Shown here: positions 1 through 11,011 of the stretch, piece after piece
Numbering within the stretch: position 1 is the first letter of the stretch
Layout: each line of letters begins with the position of its first letter
NCBI RefSeq assembly: GCF_003711515.1
Contig: NW_021167089.1
Coordinates: 969,799 to 1,033,798 of the forward strand
DNA: 64,000 bases
Direction of reading: 5' to 3'
Source of the DNA: Sodiomyces alkalinus F11
Taxonomy: Eukaryota; Ascomycota; Sordariomycetes; Glomerellales; Plectosphaerellaceae
The notes under the pieces: generated by a model
Databases searched by the model: none
What the model saw: only the letters and a program-made list of their open reading frames with translations
Told to the model about the DNA's origin: nothing
Position numbers and translations under genes: made by a program

Positions 1-12
1 GTAGTTGTTTCT

Positions 13-1790
13 TTAAATGAACGAGCCGCAGGGTAGTACGGTGTAATCAGAAGCCTCCCCAGACAAATGGCATGGAAGGTCAGAAGACATAAACACTAAC
101 ACCTGTAATCAAAGCATTGCAGGAGGAGGGAATGTAGAAATGGGACGACAGGACGCACCTGTTTTTCCAATGTTCGGACCGCTGCCTCCAGAACGCTAGC
201 CTCTTGCCCTCTTAAAGCATTTGCTGCCTCGAGGCATTCAGCGCGAATACCTTCCCTCTCCACCCGCGAAGCCTCAGTCAGGTTCTCATCGTCCGGAGGG
301 AAGAAGTCAGTTTGCACTCGCTCTAACTGGGCAGATACCCGCTCCTCCAATACAGTAACGACACGGAGTTTAAAGACATCGTAGAGCGGGTGACTGCTGG
401 CGAGCTCCTCCAGGGCCTCGATCCGGCCAGTCACGTCTTCGTCCTGCCAGAGGACCCTTAACTCCCGATTTCCCCCGGTGTCCTGTAGGATTCGAAATGC
501 CAGGCCATCTTCCTCGTTGAGGCAAAGTAGCCAAGCGAAAGGGCTCTCCCAGGTCACCTCGCTGTGGCTGCCGGTCGTCCGGCCAAGCTGCACCGTACGC
601 GGCCCGTCGAAGACGTGTACTTTGGCCATCCCCAGGGGGTCGTCTTCCAACGGCATCAGCGGTAGCGTGACATAGTTCGTTGATCGTGTGGGGTCGAAAA
701 ATCCATAGCTGAACAGCATCTCTGCCCCGGCTTTTCCTTCCCCATACGAGATCGTCACTTCCTCCCCAGCCGAAATGCTCACCCCTGGTCGCAAGAGAAG
801 TTTGACCCCAGCCGACTGCTCATCGCAATCCTCGTCGTAATAGGCGTTGGGAGCGGAAGAATGATTCGCCAGGTCCAGCACGGGCACCATGCATACTCCC
901 AGGTACGGCAATTCCAGGCTCCGAGACCGGTACCAGGTGTCGACGAGAAACCAGTCCGCTCGGGTTACCCTGTTGTCGTCCCAAAAGAGAGCATTCCAAA
1001 ACGGGAGGTCGGACGACGCAGTACGGAGTCTATCGAATTCGTCCGTCAACGTCTCAATCTTGGCGGTCAGGGCGGCCTGTAGGTTGCGCGTGTTAAGGTT
1101 CACCTCGTCTAGGTAATAAAAGTCGGTGAAGCAGTCGCTCAGAAGCAACTCAAAATATATCGTCGGCATCGGACATTAGGGGAATAGGAACATACCTCGA
1201 GAGAGGTGCCACGTAAGAGCTGGCGTTCGGCGTCCGACCACATCGTGGGAACAGGCACATGGCCTGGCAAGAACCTTGTGTACTCAGCCCACGGCGTGTG
1301 GACAGGCCCGGTGCTGGTCTCAGAGCCGGGCGGGGGCCGAGAATGGGTGCCTAGCACCCACTGGGCGAGGAGAAAAAGACAAGCATCAATCCTGGCGGAC
1401 TAGAGTTGCCGTTCGATGTTATCACAACTTGATCAAAACTTTTCGTGGTACGAAGTAGTGGTAGTAGTCGTCGTCTTCTTTATTCCTTATACCCATCCGG
1501 AAATGAGAGGGGCATGAACGCACCTTGCGCCCAGCAGCATCCAGCAACTCTCGAAAGTGCCCGTCGACCTTGGTAAACTCTTCCACTGACTGGTGAGAGA
1601 GAACCAGATCACGGGGAATTCTCGCCAGAGCCGGCGACAATCCTGTATTATCGTGAGTCAGGTCCCTCTCAGCCACGAGGCCAGCTCCCCGTTGTGGTAC
1701 ATGCCGCGGAGTCACATTGATGAGGACGACATTATTGAGACGGTTCCAGACTGGCAACGCAGCTTCGACATCAAGCTGGGGGTTTTGCAT
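13..1790 (-). CDS. SET-domain protein lysine methyltransferase (Rubisco-LSMT/SETD6-like)
   Basis: Proposed exons: complement(join(13..102,159..1148,1196..1399,1524..1790)), 516 aa. All joins keep frame and use GT-AG introns of 124, 47 and 56 bases; the 47-base intron has a CTAAT branch site. The N-terminus (LPVWNRLNNV) and the exon-2 segment DACLFLLAQWVLGTH are typical of fungal members of this family. The split SET core is visible in exon 3 as DLANHSSAPNAYYD (the NHS substrate/SAM-binding motif) followed by EEVTISYGEGKAGAEMLFSY. The family normally uses SAM to methylate lysines on ribosomal or other cytosolic/nuclear proteins; the substrate here cannot be told. The C-terminal half resembles the helical Rubisco-LSMT substrate-binding region. 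The last 29-codon exon is the least certain part; without it the frame stops at 96. Start chosen because 1790 is the first ATG in the open frame. Confidence 0.85.
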
Positions 1791-2208
1791 CTCCAGTCAA
1801 GTAGTATAATAGGTTTGGTGGACGTGGTGCGCAGCGATACGATGTACATTGGGTGTTGAATGACATGCCACGAACTGTTTCAATGGAGAAGAGAGAACAT
1901 TTGCCGATTCGCTTTGTTCAGATAATTTAGTCGGCGGACGACCGACTACCATTGATTAGTCATTTTGAGAACTCTGTACCAAAGTAAGTTGAGTCGAACA
2001 AATTACTTTGACAAAGGAGACCAAGAAGAAACGTTATGGGGGAAAAACGTATGGAGAGAAACCAAGACCTATGGATGAACCAGATGAAAATTCTAAAGCG
2101 GTGGTAACGGTAATGCATTTTTGGGGAGAGAAGAGAAGGGAAACATGGAAATGAGAATGAGGGAAGTGTGCAAAAAAAGGAAATAGAAGGTAGAGCAAAA
2201 GAAATATG
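1791..2208. other. intergenic, between SET gene and tRNA
   Basis: No coding signal. It holds the upstream side of the SET gene and, at about 2191-2204, an A-rich stretch that reads as T-runs on the minus strand just past the tRNA and can act as its RNA polymerase III terminator. Confidence 0.6.
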
Positions 2209-2293
2209 TGGAGATAGCGCGGATCGAACGCACGACCTTCTGTAAGCTTGCAGACAATGCAAAACAGAAATCATACCACTAGACCATATCCCC
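2209..2293 (-). tRNA. tRNA-Ala (UGC) with a 13-base intron
   Basis: Read on the minus strand, a full cloverleaf can be drawn. The seven-pair acceptor stem GGGGATA/TATCTCC carries a G3-U70 wobble, the main AlaRS identity element, and discriminator A73. The D-arm is TGGTCTAGTGGTATGAT (A box). The anticodon stem TCTGT/ACAGA encloses loop TT-TGC-A. The variable loop is AGGTC and the T-arm is GTGCG-TTCGATC-CGCGC (B box). A 13-base intron follows position 37, and its TGCAA can pair with the anticodon-side TTGCA as expected for pre-tRNA. Mature length is 72 nt. T-runs follow within 10 bases. A shifted stem would give anticodon UUG (Gln), but that puts C at position 37 and shortens the variable loop, so Ala is preferred. 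The body resembles fungal tRNA-Pro more than typical tRNA-Ala. Confidence 0.82.
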
Positions 2294-2580
2294 ATGTCAC
2301 TCGTTACAAGGCAGCGGTGAAGAACATATATACTTAGTACCAAGTACAAGCCACCACTTGAATTAGTATTATGTGAACCCCACCACGAGCCAAGTTTCCT
2401 CTCGATGCTTTCGCCCCTCAACTGCGCGGAGATAGCGCCTGGGACCTCGTCGCGACAAAGCATGGATAGGAGCCCTCACAGCGCACTGGCCCCATGAGCC
2501 GTGCCGCCGGAGGAATCGCGGTCTGCTCTGAACCAAACCTGATCCGTTCTTTCTATTAGACCTCGCCTACATCCTGGATC

Positions 2581-4144
2581 ATGGGTCGAGATCCTCTTAT
2601 CGGCCTTGTGGGCAAGCCGTCCGCTGGCAAGAGCACAATGCTCAACAGCCTGACGGATGCCACATCCAAAGTCGGTCGGTTGCCCGCCTTTTCGTTTACA
2701 ATCGTCTCTCCGGAACACGGCGCGCTGATGGATCTCTATATTGCATGCTCATAGGAAATTTCCCGTATGCTCCCCTTCTCCATACCGATAAGTAGAAAAG
2801 GGATTTTGGTACGCCAATTGGGAGGCCAAAAATAAGGAGGGAAAAAAAGGACAAAAAAGGGGCGAGGGGGAAGGAGAGAACCACAGATTTTCTGACGTAC
2901 TGACTCTGGTGTGCTCTGCGTCGCAGCTTCACAACGATCGACCCCCAGCGCGCCATCGGCTACCTTCACATCCCGTGCGCCTGCGCGCGCCATGGCGTCT
3001 CCGACCGCTGCAAACCCAACTACGGATCATGCGTGGACGGCGTACGGTCGGTACCCATTGAACTCCTAGACGTAGCTGGGCTCGTGCCCGGCGCGCACCA
3101 GGGCAGGGGACTGGGAAACAAGTTTTTGGATGACCTACGGCACGCAGATGCGCTGATTCACGTGGTGGACGCCTCGGGAACCGTCGACGCCGAGGGCAAG
3201 GAGACGCGTGGATACGACCCTTCCGTGGACATCGCGTGGCTTCGGAGTGAGATCGTGGCGTGGATCAAGGGCAACCTCTGGGAGAAGTGGGGCTCGATCA
3301 AGAGGCGGCACATCGCCGTCAAAGCGACGCCGGTGGAAACGTTGCAGAACCAGTTCTCGGGGTACGGCTCGACCGCCAAGGTGGTTGCGCGTGCGCTCGA
3401 CCGGCTCGGCGTCAAAGAGCCGTTGGAAGAGTGGGACGAGGCCACGGTGGACCGGGTCGTGGAGGCCTTCACCGACGAGAAATTCCCGACAGTCATCGCG
3501 CTCAATAAGATCGACCACCCGGACGCCGACAAGAACATCAGCAAGATCGCCAAGATGCAAGATCCCAACACTATCGTCCTGTGCTCGGCCATCTCCGAGA
3601 TCTTCCTAAGGAAGATGGCCAAGCAGAGGTACATCAAGTACACCGAGGGCAGCGAGTTCGTGGATACCCGGGAGGACCTGATCGAGCAGGGCGACCCCGA
3701 CGGTGGCGGACTGAGGGAACTGGATGAGAAGAACCGGAACCGCATCGAGAATCTCAAAGACATGGTGCTGTACCGTTTCGGCTCGACGGGGGTTGTGCAG
3801 GTGCTGTCCAGGGCAGCCGACTTGCTGGGTCTCGTGCCCGTATTCCCCGTACGGAACACAGCAACTTTCGCATCGGGCGCTTCGGAGTCCAAGGTCGTGT
3901 TTCGGGACTGTGTGCTGGTGAAGAAGAACTCCACAGTCGGCGATGTCGCGCGAAAAGTCATGGGCGATGCGCCAATAGCGTATGTAGAGGGGGTAGGGGG
4001 TACCCGCGTTTCGGAGGACGGTGTTGTGGCAGTTGGGAAACACGATGTAAGTGACGCCAAAGTGACAAGCGGACGTTACGGGCGAGTTGCTAACCAATGT
4101 CTACCCTACGGATACAGATCCTATCATTCAAAGTCGGCAAGTGA
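2581..4144 (+). CDS. Obg/YchF-superfamily GTPase, Ygr210 type
   Basis: Exons join(2581..2674,2755..2764,2927..4046,4118..4144), 416 aa, close to the length of yeast Ygr210. The P-loop is GKPSAGKST (residues 11-19), switch I/G2 is NFPFTTID (33-40), G3 is DVAG (83-86) and G4 is NKID (228-231). A C-terminal TGS domain follows from about residue 330 to the end. The family binds GTP or ATP and associates with ribosomes; its cellular role is poorly defined. The second exon is only 10 bases (GAAATTTCCC). It is required to supply the conserved N-F-P between K30-V31-G and F36, and both flanking introns (80 and 162 bases) have usable GT donors and AG acceptors; intron 1 has a CTGAT branch. The last exon adds [11 protein letters not shown] 2581 opens the conserved [13 protein letters not shown] start. 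Confidence 0.93.
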
Positions 4145-5458
4145 TAATACAAAATACATTCTTGCAGGTTCTCCGCCGTGGGTTTCTACGTAGGAGTGCA
4201 TGATATTCCTTACGATGGGAGCTCTGGGGTGAAACACCAGGTACTGGGATGTTCTCATCAAAGCCATGCATACATATGATATGGTAAGCAGCCACACGTC
4301 TTATTGGGACCCTGGTTTAATCTGCCACTGTCCGTCCACCTGGCCGTGCGAGTCCCCTAATAAGCCCCCTCTCTCCCTTAACCATGAACTAAGCCTGTGT
4401 CCTCCGTGAGCGTCAGTTGGTGATGGCATGCTCTTGAAGAGGATTTCTCGGCGTGAGTTTTGGATATGGCCGTCGCATCCCCTCAGCCAATTATAGATTT
4501 CAACGCACCCATGCCCCAGCATCTGCAGCACCCGGGTCGCATACGTTGTACATGAACCTAGTTGCGTGTCAGCACTAATGACCGTCAGTACTTTCAGGCG
4601 AGGCCTCCCGAAGAGACCCAGACTCAACAAAGAAGTCCGAGGGTTGGATTACATCACGAGATATTAGCAAAATAAAATGAGCGCCTGGCTGGAATGACAC
4701 TGAGCAACGTCTAGAGGCGCCTTTTGTCCCATGGTTGGGGAATTGATCTCGGTCGCTAGGGATGACATCATTTGTCAACAAACCATCAATTGCAACAAGT
4801 TACGGATACTTCGTAATTAATTACTCGTCGGTGCATCTGAGGATCTACTTCGTAGGCGCTGGAATAATTACACTCTACGAGTCCAAGCCACAACAACTTT
4901 CACTTGCCCTCAGTGGGCGGCAGGGGCTAGAGTAAATGAGTAAAAAATGGGTATCGATTGATTAGATGAAGAAGAGAAGAACCGGTACCCGACGTAATTG
5001 CTTCCCTCCAGTTTCTTGAACGTCCGTCGCAGCCAGAAAAGAAACTGCGAATTAATGCAACAGGAGACAGCAGACAACAGGAACGAAAACAGGCCGTCGC
5101 CATGATGTGTGAAGAGAAACGCATTGCTGGGGTGATTACAGGGGAGTACTGAGACCGCCAAGAGAGACGGTGGGGCCCCGGGACATTGCCGATGGCAGAC
5201 GGGCAGGATTTGGTTGGGCGGTTGGATGGGGTGTGGGTTCTGGCGTTGCTGGTGGTGTGCGCGTCCTCGTAATGCACCGAAGGCCGGCCAGGTCACGGGT
5301 CGTCGTCAGGCATGGTGGCTTTCGCTTTCGGTCTTGAGTGGGTTTGGTTTGCGAAAATCGGTACGACAGTCGGAACTCGTAGCAAGCAGGCAATTGAAGT
5401 TGACGATTTGCGACGCAGTCGACCAAGCATACCGCGACAGTGAAGACGAGTCGCCCGC
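4145..5458. other. intergenic, convergent 3' flanks
   Basis: 1.3 kb between the GTPase and pmp3 stop codons. Only short, overlapping, unconserved open frames on both strands. I see no gene, RNA or repeat here. Confidence 0.55.
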
Positions 5459-5829
5459 TTAGTACTTCAAAATGATGTACAGGGCGTGGATGATACCAGG
5501 GAGGTAACCTGAGTTGGGAGTGTCAGTCTAATTGTGTGACTGGATGAGAGGCGAAGGCCAGGACCAGGGCCTCCTGAGCAATAATAGATAGGCCTGGGAA
5601 ACTTACCAAGAACGGTGAGGAGGATGTTGATGAGCAGGTCAGCACCGCAGCCACGCTCGAGGAGAACACCCAGAGGGGGGAGGATGACGGCAAGAATGAT
5701 CTTGCAAATATCGCTGTATAACAGGAGCGATAAAGGTTAGTCTATCTGTGACACCACGCCATGGTAGACATTCGCAAATGCGTGTTCTCCTTTTCGATGA
5801 GTCGCTTCTTACCTCGCGGTGAAAGCCAT
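5459..5829 (-). CDS. pmp3: plasma membrane proteolipid 3 (PMP3/UPF0057)
   Basis: Exons complement(join(5459..5508,5607..5713,5813..5829)), 57 aa, the usual size of the family. The spliced protein begins MAFTASDICKIILAVILPPL and ends YLPGIIHALYIILKY. It has the family's two membrane-spanning helices separated by a short loop containing the ERGCG motif. PMP3 proteins sit in the plasma membrane and affect membrane potential and salt tolerance, often being stress induced. The gene is split by two introns of 99 bases each with donors GTAAGA and GTAAGT. The reading frame is broken in the unspliced DNA, so no long open frame marks it. Start ATG 5829 gives a 17-base first exon. Confidence 0.96.
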
Positions 5830-7620
5830 TGTGCTTGTTGGAAAAGACGAAACGTAGGGGAATTTTTAGGTGATAGATTAAAGCGTTGTGCGTTGTAGTC
5901 CTGTGTGGGAGGTAGGCAAGTATGGAATCGACTGTTGACAATGAATGCGGAAGATACAATGGGAATAGAGCTTTGGGGGGGAAACGGGGAGAGTTTTGAC
6001 TTAAATAACAAGGCCGAGCCCGCACGCTGGGTGAGGTAGCCAGCCTGTGACCAACAACTCTTGGAAACTAGGGTGGGGGCGAAGAAGTGAGCTGGTAAAG
6101 CTGGGCAAATTACGGAGCGCCTGGAAAGCAGTATGTCAGCTTCTTTCGATATTTGCTACAGAATTTGCACCATAATAAGCACCGCACTCCAACACGTTCC
6201 TGTATCATCCAAGCCTTCCAAGCCTTCCAATCCTTGCACACATTGCACCTTGCATCTCTCGTCGTCCTAAATTGCTCTAGTACCTACGAAGCGCAGAGGC
6301 TACCACACACAGTACACATCCGTATATGGGCTGAGCCTGCGTCATCGACTCATTACCGGCCGGACTTGGCCCTATGGTACCTTGATACCTCATATGTGTA
6401 CTAAGGTGAGGTACCTAGGTGCCTTATGGCTTCTCACCTTCGACCACAGCATTCCACCCAACCCAGGTACATGCCATTCAGTAATTATTGAGCTTCCAAA
6501 GAGCTACTCCGTAGGTCCCCTGTCCGCGAACTCAGGGAACTACCTCCAATATGAACGAGCGGTTGAGCTACTGGACTGGTAGGAGAACCTCGGAAGAAAA
6601 CCAAACCAAAAAAGGACGAAGAAAAAAAAGGAGGCTTGCTCTCATTACATTACACGTACCCTCCCCACTCAAAATATCAAGTTGGTCCAATCAGTTTTCG
6701 CCAACCCGGCTCCGGTGACCGTATTGCGCGTCCCCCAGCCGTCTTGTTCGTCACAGACCAACCATGCGTGCGTCGTTGTGTGAGCCTAATGACATACCTA
6801 GGTACCGCCGTCTCCAAACCTAGCCCACATTTGCCGACGTCACCGCCCAGCCTTTCTCGGCAACCCACAAGACCCTGAGTGGTCTGGGCGAATCGCTGAC
6901 ATCCATGTTGCGTCTTTCTGTGGCTAAGTTTGGATTGTCGTGGCGGTGTATGATCTGTGTGCCACATCTCACCGCCACATTCTACTGAACCACACACCTA
7001 TTTTTGTTTCACGGCTGGGATGACTTATAAATAGGTTACTAGATGCTTTCGGAGCCGAACTAATTAACTCGTGTACGTGTACATCTACATGTTTAACTTG
7101 AGCTTCCAGTATACTTTGCTGAAGTACTGGCACCGACAGCTAATGAATGAACTTCATAGACGCTTCGCTCAAGAGTAGCGTAACGCGACCCATGTGGGCG
7201 GCTTTGTCGCCGCCAAGGAAGGTAGAGACGAGGAAAGCGAATACAAACCCCTGAGTGTTTAACTGCGTGTATGCTCGTCCTCCGTATATCACTCAGTGGA
7301 TGCCTGACGGAACAATGTCGATTAGAGCTCCTGATGTCATACTTGCAAGACGTCACCTGTGGCGGGAGCATCGGGACGGCATATTTGAAGAATGCCACCG
7401 TACCAAGACCTAAGTAACAGGCGACCCTGTGTATCTACACGTGTAGTACAGACTTTAGGAGCAGTGATCTCTTTGGGCCGCTGTGAAGTAAATAAGACTT
7501 CGGACGTCAAACGAGCGCAACCGCATCGGTATTAAAGGTACCACGGACTTTGGAACAACACCTAAACGCATCATGATCTTATTGCTTTGAATTCGAAGGA
7601 CCTCTCCATAAACGGGGTTC
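5830..7620. other. intergenic: pmp3 promoter side and gpi11 3' flank
   Basis: 1.8 kb without a supportable gene. The first 250 bases read CT-rich on the minus strand, as expected of the pmp3 leader and promoter. Palindromic words recur (TACTCCGTA at 6505-6513, CCTAGGTAC near 6411 and 6800). Nothing else recognised. Confidence 0.55.
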
Positions 7621-8493
7621 CTAATCTTCCTTAACCGCGTTGGTAACCATCCTCTTGCCCAAGAGAACCGAACCTCCTAGAACCTTACCCAACGCGTAGC
7701 CGGCATACAGACCGCATACGATCGTGATAGGCCACTTCTGCCACTCTCGATCCCAATCCAACGGTATCGGTATGGCACCAAGCCAAGCGCCCAACAGGGC
7801 ACCAGCGCAGCCGCCGAACGTCTCGTCGAAGGGGGCCATCGCGCCGCCGATGGCGCGCCATGCTCCAGAGTCGACGCCGTGGGCGTAGAAAAGTGGAAAT
7901 AGCGCGAGAAGAGACAGATGAGCAGAGAGGAGGAGGTTCTGCGGAATGTGTGTGAGAAACGGCGCACCGAATAGGACAAACGCCAGGTGGACAGCGGGCG
8001 TCACCAGTGTGGTCAGAACGAGAGAGAGGAAGAGAGCCTAGGGATATTGGGTGTTTTTTTTCATATTAGAAAAGCCGTGTCTCGACGTTTGGTCCCAACC
8101 ACGCAATTGACCTGACCAGGTACTCACAACGTATGGGTTCGGCCCCATGTGCTCCTGCTTCCTCTTCTCGCCCGGCCTCAGTTTCCTCGCGGCTCTGGTG
8201 GCCTGAGAGCCAGCTACGGGAAGACAGGCCGAGGCGTAGGTGACCTGAATGACGGCAACTAGTGGTAGTGTGTTCTGGAGAGTGCGAACGGGGTCCTCGA
8301 CTAGAGAGCTGAACTGGCTGGCAAATAGGCCCAGGAGCACAAGCAGATGCAGGTATCGTCCTGCTTGTGCCACTGGTGTTGTATGGATGAGGACTGGCTG
8401 CAGCAAAGCATGCGAATCCTTTCCCTTGGCCGGCTGCGTTGGGTTCGGTTTTGACGGCGGGCCAGCCATTGTCACGGTGTTGTTTAATGTCAT
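7621..8493 (-). CDS. gpi11: GPI11/PIG-F, ethanolamine-phosphate transfer subunit of GPI-anchor synthesis
   Basis: Exons complement(join(7621..8037,8128..8493)), 260 aa, with one 90-base intron (donor GTGAGT, acceptor CCCTAG). The protein is a multi-spanning ER membrane protein with hydrophobic segments including YLHLLVLLGLFASQF, ALFLSLVLTTLVTPAVHLAF, LLLSAHLSLLALFPLFYAHG and a Gly-rich C-terminal pair ending GLYAGYALGKVLGGSVLLGK. The block VLFGAPFLTHIPQNLLLSAH with HGVDSGAWR is the signature of fungal Gpi11. Family role: partner of the GPI ethanolamine-phosphate transferases (Gpi13, Gpi7) in the ER lumenal steps of GPI assembly. Two in-frame ATGs lie at the start (8493 and eight codons on); the first is used here. 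Confidence 0.94.
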
Positions 8494-9535
8494 CGTGGTC
8501 GTTGAATCAATTATTTCGTAACAGACAAGCTATCCGTAGCTTGGGAATGATTGCTACAAAGCGCCCAGCTTCAGTTGATCACGTGGCGATAGCGATAGCA
8601 GCCTCAAAGTCCACCTAGGTAGGTAGGGACGCCTCGCTGATCACATGCCTTGCACTTTTTGTATGGATTTCATCTAATGCAATACGAAGGGGGCTTGCCC
8701 ATTACGTATTGGGCTGGGTATACGGACCACAGACGCCTATCGGACATACCTGCTTCTCGATGTAAATATCTCTGTTCAGTTTCATTTTCCCCTTCCAGCT
8801 TGTTAGGTACCTAGTCAACATACGGAATGCCGTAAATACGTCCTATCCTTCTAAGAGAGCGTTTTGTAAGCGTGGCTTTCAATCAGAGGGACTAGGAGCT
8901 CTGCCATTGGCTACATGCACCGGCTCAATAAATTGCCGTTGGCCAATAGAGACTGGACAACGCGGACGTCTCCGATCGCACCACAACATCGTGCCACCCT
9001 GAGAGGGTACACCACGGTAGAACAGACCATCCACGGGTGGTCTTCGTCAGATGCTTCCACCCAGATGGTTTTCTTCACGAGGAATGACGGCTCATTTTAT
9101 GGTATCGATTGATGCCTCCGCCACATAATATTGCCTTTTTGGGGTCGTATGACGGGCAGGGCCTCAATATAGGCCGTTTCCAGGCATGCACAACAATTTC
9201 TCGGGCGAAGTCGCCCAACATCTGCCCATCGACCGTTCGTCAGAGGCACCCGGTTGTCTCGAGATGGCCTTATCTATTTCTCACCGTAGGCCTAGCCAAA
9301 CTGCTTCATATCTCAGTGGTATAAGAGCTGCGCACTCCCCAGTTCAGTGTAACCTTTTTGACCATGATCACCAGACCGCATCAGCAACAAACCATTATCT
9401 CCTCAACTCATCCCGGACCGACAACTTTATATCCCGAGATCTCTCCTCTACACCTGATATCTCACTCCTCTTGAAAGCAACCAACACAAAACCTCCTCTT
9501 CCCAAGCCAGAAACCTCTCAACGACTATATCAAAA
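8494..9535. other. divergent intergenic region
   Basis: About 1 kb shared upstream space between gpi11 (-) and the small mitochondrial gene (+). The last 130 bases before ATG 9536 are C/T- and A-rich, typical of a fungal leader. Palindromic words CCACCTAGGTAGG (near 8612) and AGGTACCTAG (near 8806) occur. No gene seen. Confidence 0.55.
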
Positions 9536-9902
9536 ATGACTGGTTACATTGCTCGCACTGCCGTCCGCGCCGCTCAACGCAGGCAATTCTCCATCCTCAA
9601 CACCGTGCGGAAGGCGGCCCGCAGCTTTGAGCCGCATCCCTACGAGAGGATGACCGTCTCCGAATCAGCCGCGCCCAACTATAGCAAGATGATCAAGGAC
9701 CGTCTCACCACGGCGACAATGTGAGCCGCCCCATCCCCTTTTTTAATCCCGTTCTGCTGGCGTCTTCTTATTCCTCCTGGTTGTACGTGTATATTGTGAC
9801 TCTGGGCTAACTGGGTTGGTGGTATATAGGTTTGTTCCAATTGCATCGGTTCTTTTGGGCTGGCCTATCTTCGCCCAAAAGCTCTTCGGCACCCACGTTT
9901 AA
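9536..9902 (+). CDS. small mitochondrial membrane protein of unknown function (85 aa)
   Basis: Exons join(9536..9720,9830..9902), 85 aa; the donor ATGTGAGC and acceptor TATATAG interrupt the second-to-last Met codon cleanly. The N-terminus (MTGYIARTAVRAAQRRQFS) is Arg-rich and lacks acidic residues, and RRQFS looks like a matrix-protease site, so mitochondrial import is likely. After a polar middle there is one predicted membrane helix, FVPIASVLLGWPIFAQKLFG, right at the C-terminus. This architecture is typical of tiny respiratory-complex or inner-membrane assembly subunits, but I do not recognise the family. The leader is CT-rich and the start context is CAAAAATG. Confidence 0.75.
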
Positions 9903-11011
9903 AAAATTACTCCGTCTCTTCACGTGGGATCGTCTGCATGTTATATTCATGGAGTTATCAATGGAACATCGGCAGGTACTTTGGGTACTGTTGATAGACA
10001 TAGACCGGCATCGGAAACTGGCTATACAACACATTGTCGCATTGGAGGACGGCGTCAGGGGACTTCTCGCTACTATTCTTTTTTCACGGTGGCGTCAACG
10101 TACTAGTAGTTTCTTTGTAACCAAATATTCAAATTTGGCAGAGCTCAATTCATACATCACTTCGATGCTTACCACCTATTATTCCTCTTTTGGAGCTATG
10201 GATACTACTGAAAGAACTGGCTGCTCGACGTATTGGCCTGTTTTGTTGAGCTACCTTAGTCTACTGGGCTGAACCACCGTCGTGTTGCATCTAGTCGGTT
10301 CATAGACTGCTGGTTACTTTATAACATACTTTATGACAGACAACGAGGGATGGCACGACACTGGATATCGAAGGACTTTGGTGATCTGACCCCAACCAAC
10401 CGCGTAAGGGGCAGAGATTATCCCCCCTTCTCACCCCTGTTTCTTTTACCCTATTATTACCCCATCAATTGCTCTGGAGCCGCAGCACGTATGCAGGGGA
10501 GAGAGGAACCAGAAGGCTGCCCCTCAGCTCGGTGAGACGGGAGACTCGAAATCCTACATTCTCAACCTGTAAGAATGGCACATGACTTGTAATACTGCGC
10601 TGGATCATCGCCTCATACCGCCCTACATATCTACCTACCCACATGGTTTTACGTGAATCGGCATTTTCGTCGTGGGGGCATGTTGGCGTATTCCCATCAC
10701 ACATATTATACAACCAAACCCTTTCTTGTATTGGAAGTAGGTCCTCAATAGTAATCATGACCTTGTGAGTCTATAAGAACACCGGATTTTCCACACTCCA
10801 CACTGATCCTGAACAGGTACGTAGGTATAAGATATACCGACCTGTTTACAATCGATTACACACATTCATTAACGAGTTTGACCCTCATTCTCGGTACCAG
10901 TGAGCCACAACATACACGTGTATAGCCCAACTGGTCATACATATCACCACTTCTAAGCTGGGCAGAATAATAATAAAAAAAGCGCAACAACACACACACG
11001 TCCCTCCCACA
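9903..11011. other. intergenic
   Basis: 1.1 kb. Only short frames out of register with the preceding gene; the 146-codon frame starting at 9832 overlaps exon 2 of that gene in another frame and is not real. Nothing else seen. Confidence 0.55.

Noticed and set aside
2209..2293. Reading the tRNA as tRNA-Gln (UUG)
   Set aside because: It needs C at position 37 and a four-base variable loop; the Ala reading has A37, a normal variable loop, G3-U70 and an intron that pairs with the anticodon region.
2581..2755. Unspliced end of the GTPase first exon as a truncated protein or pseudogene
   Set aside because: A microexon and normal introns restore the full conserved family sequence with no defects.
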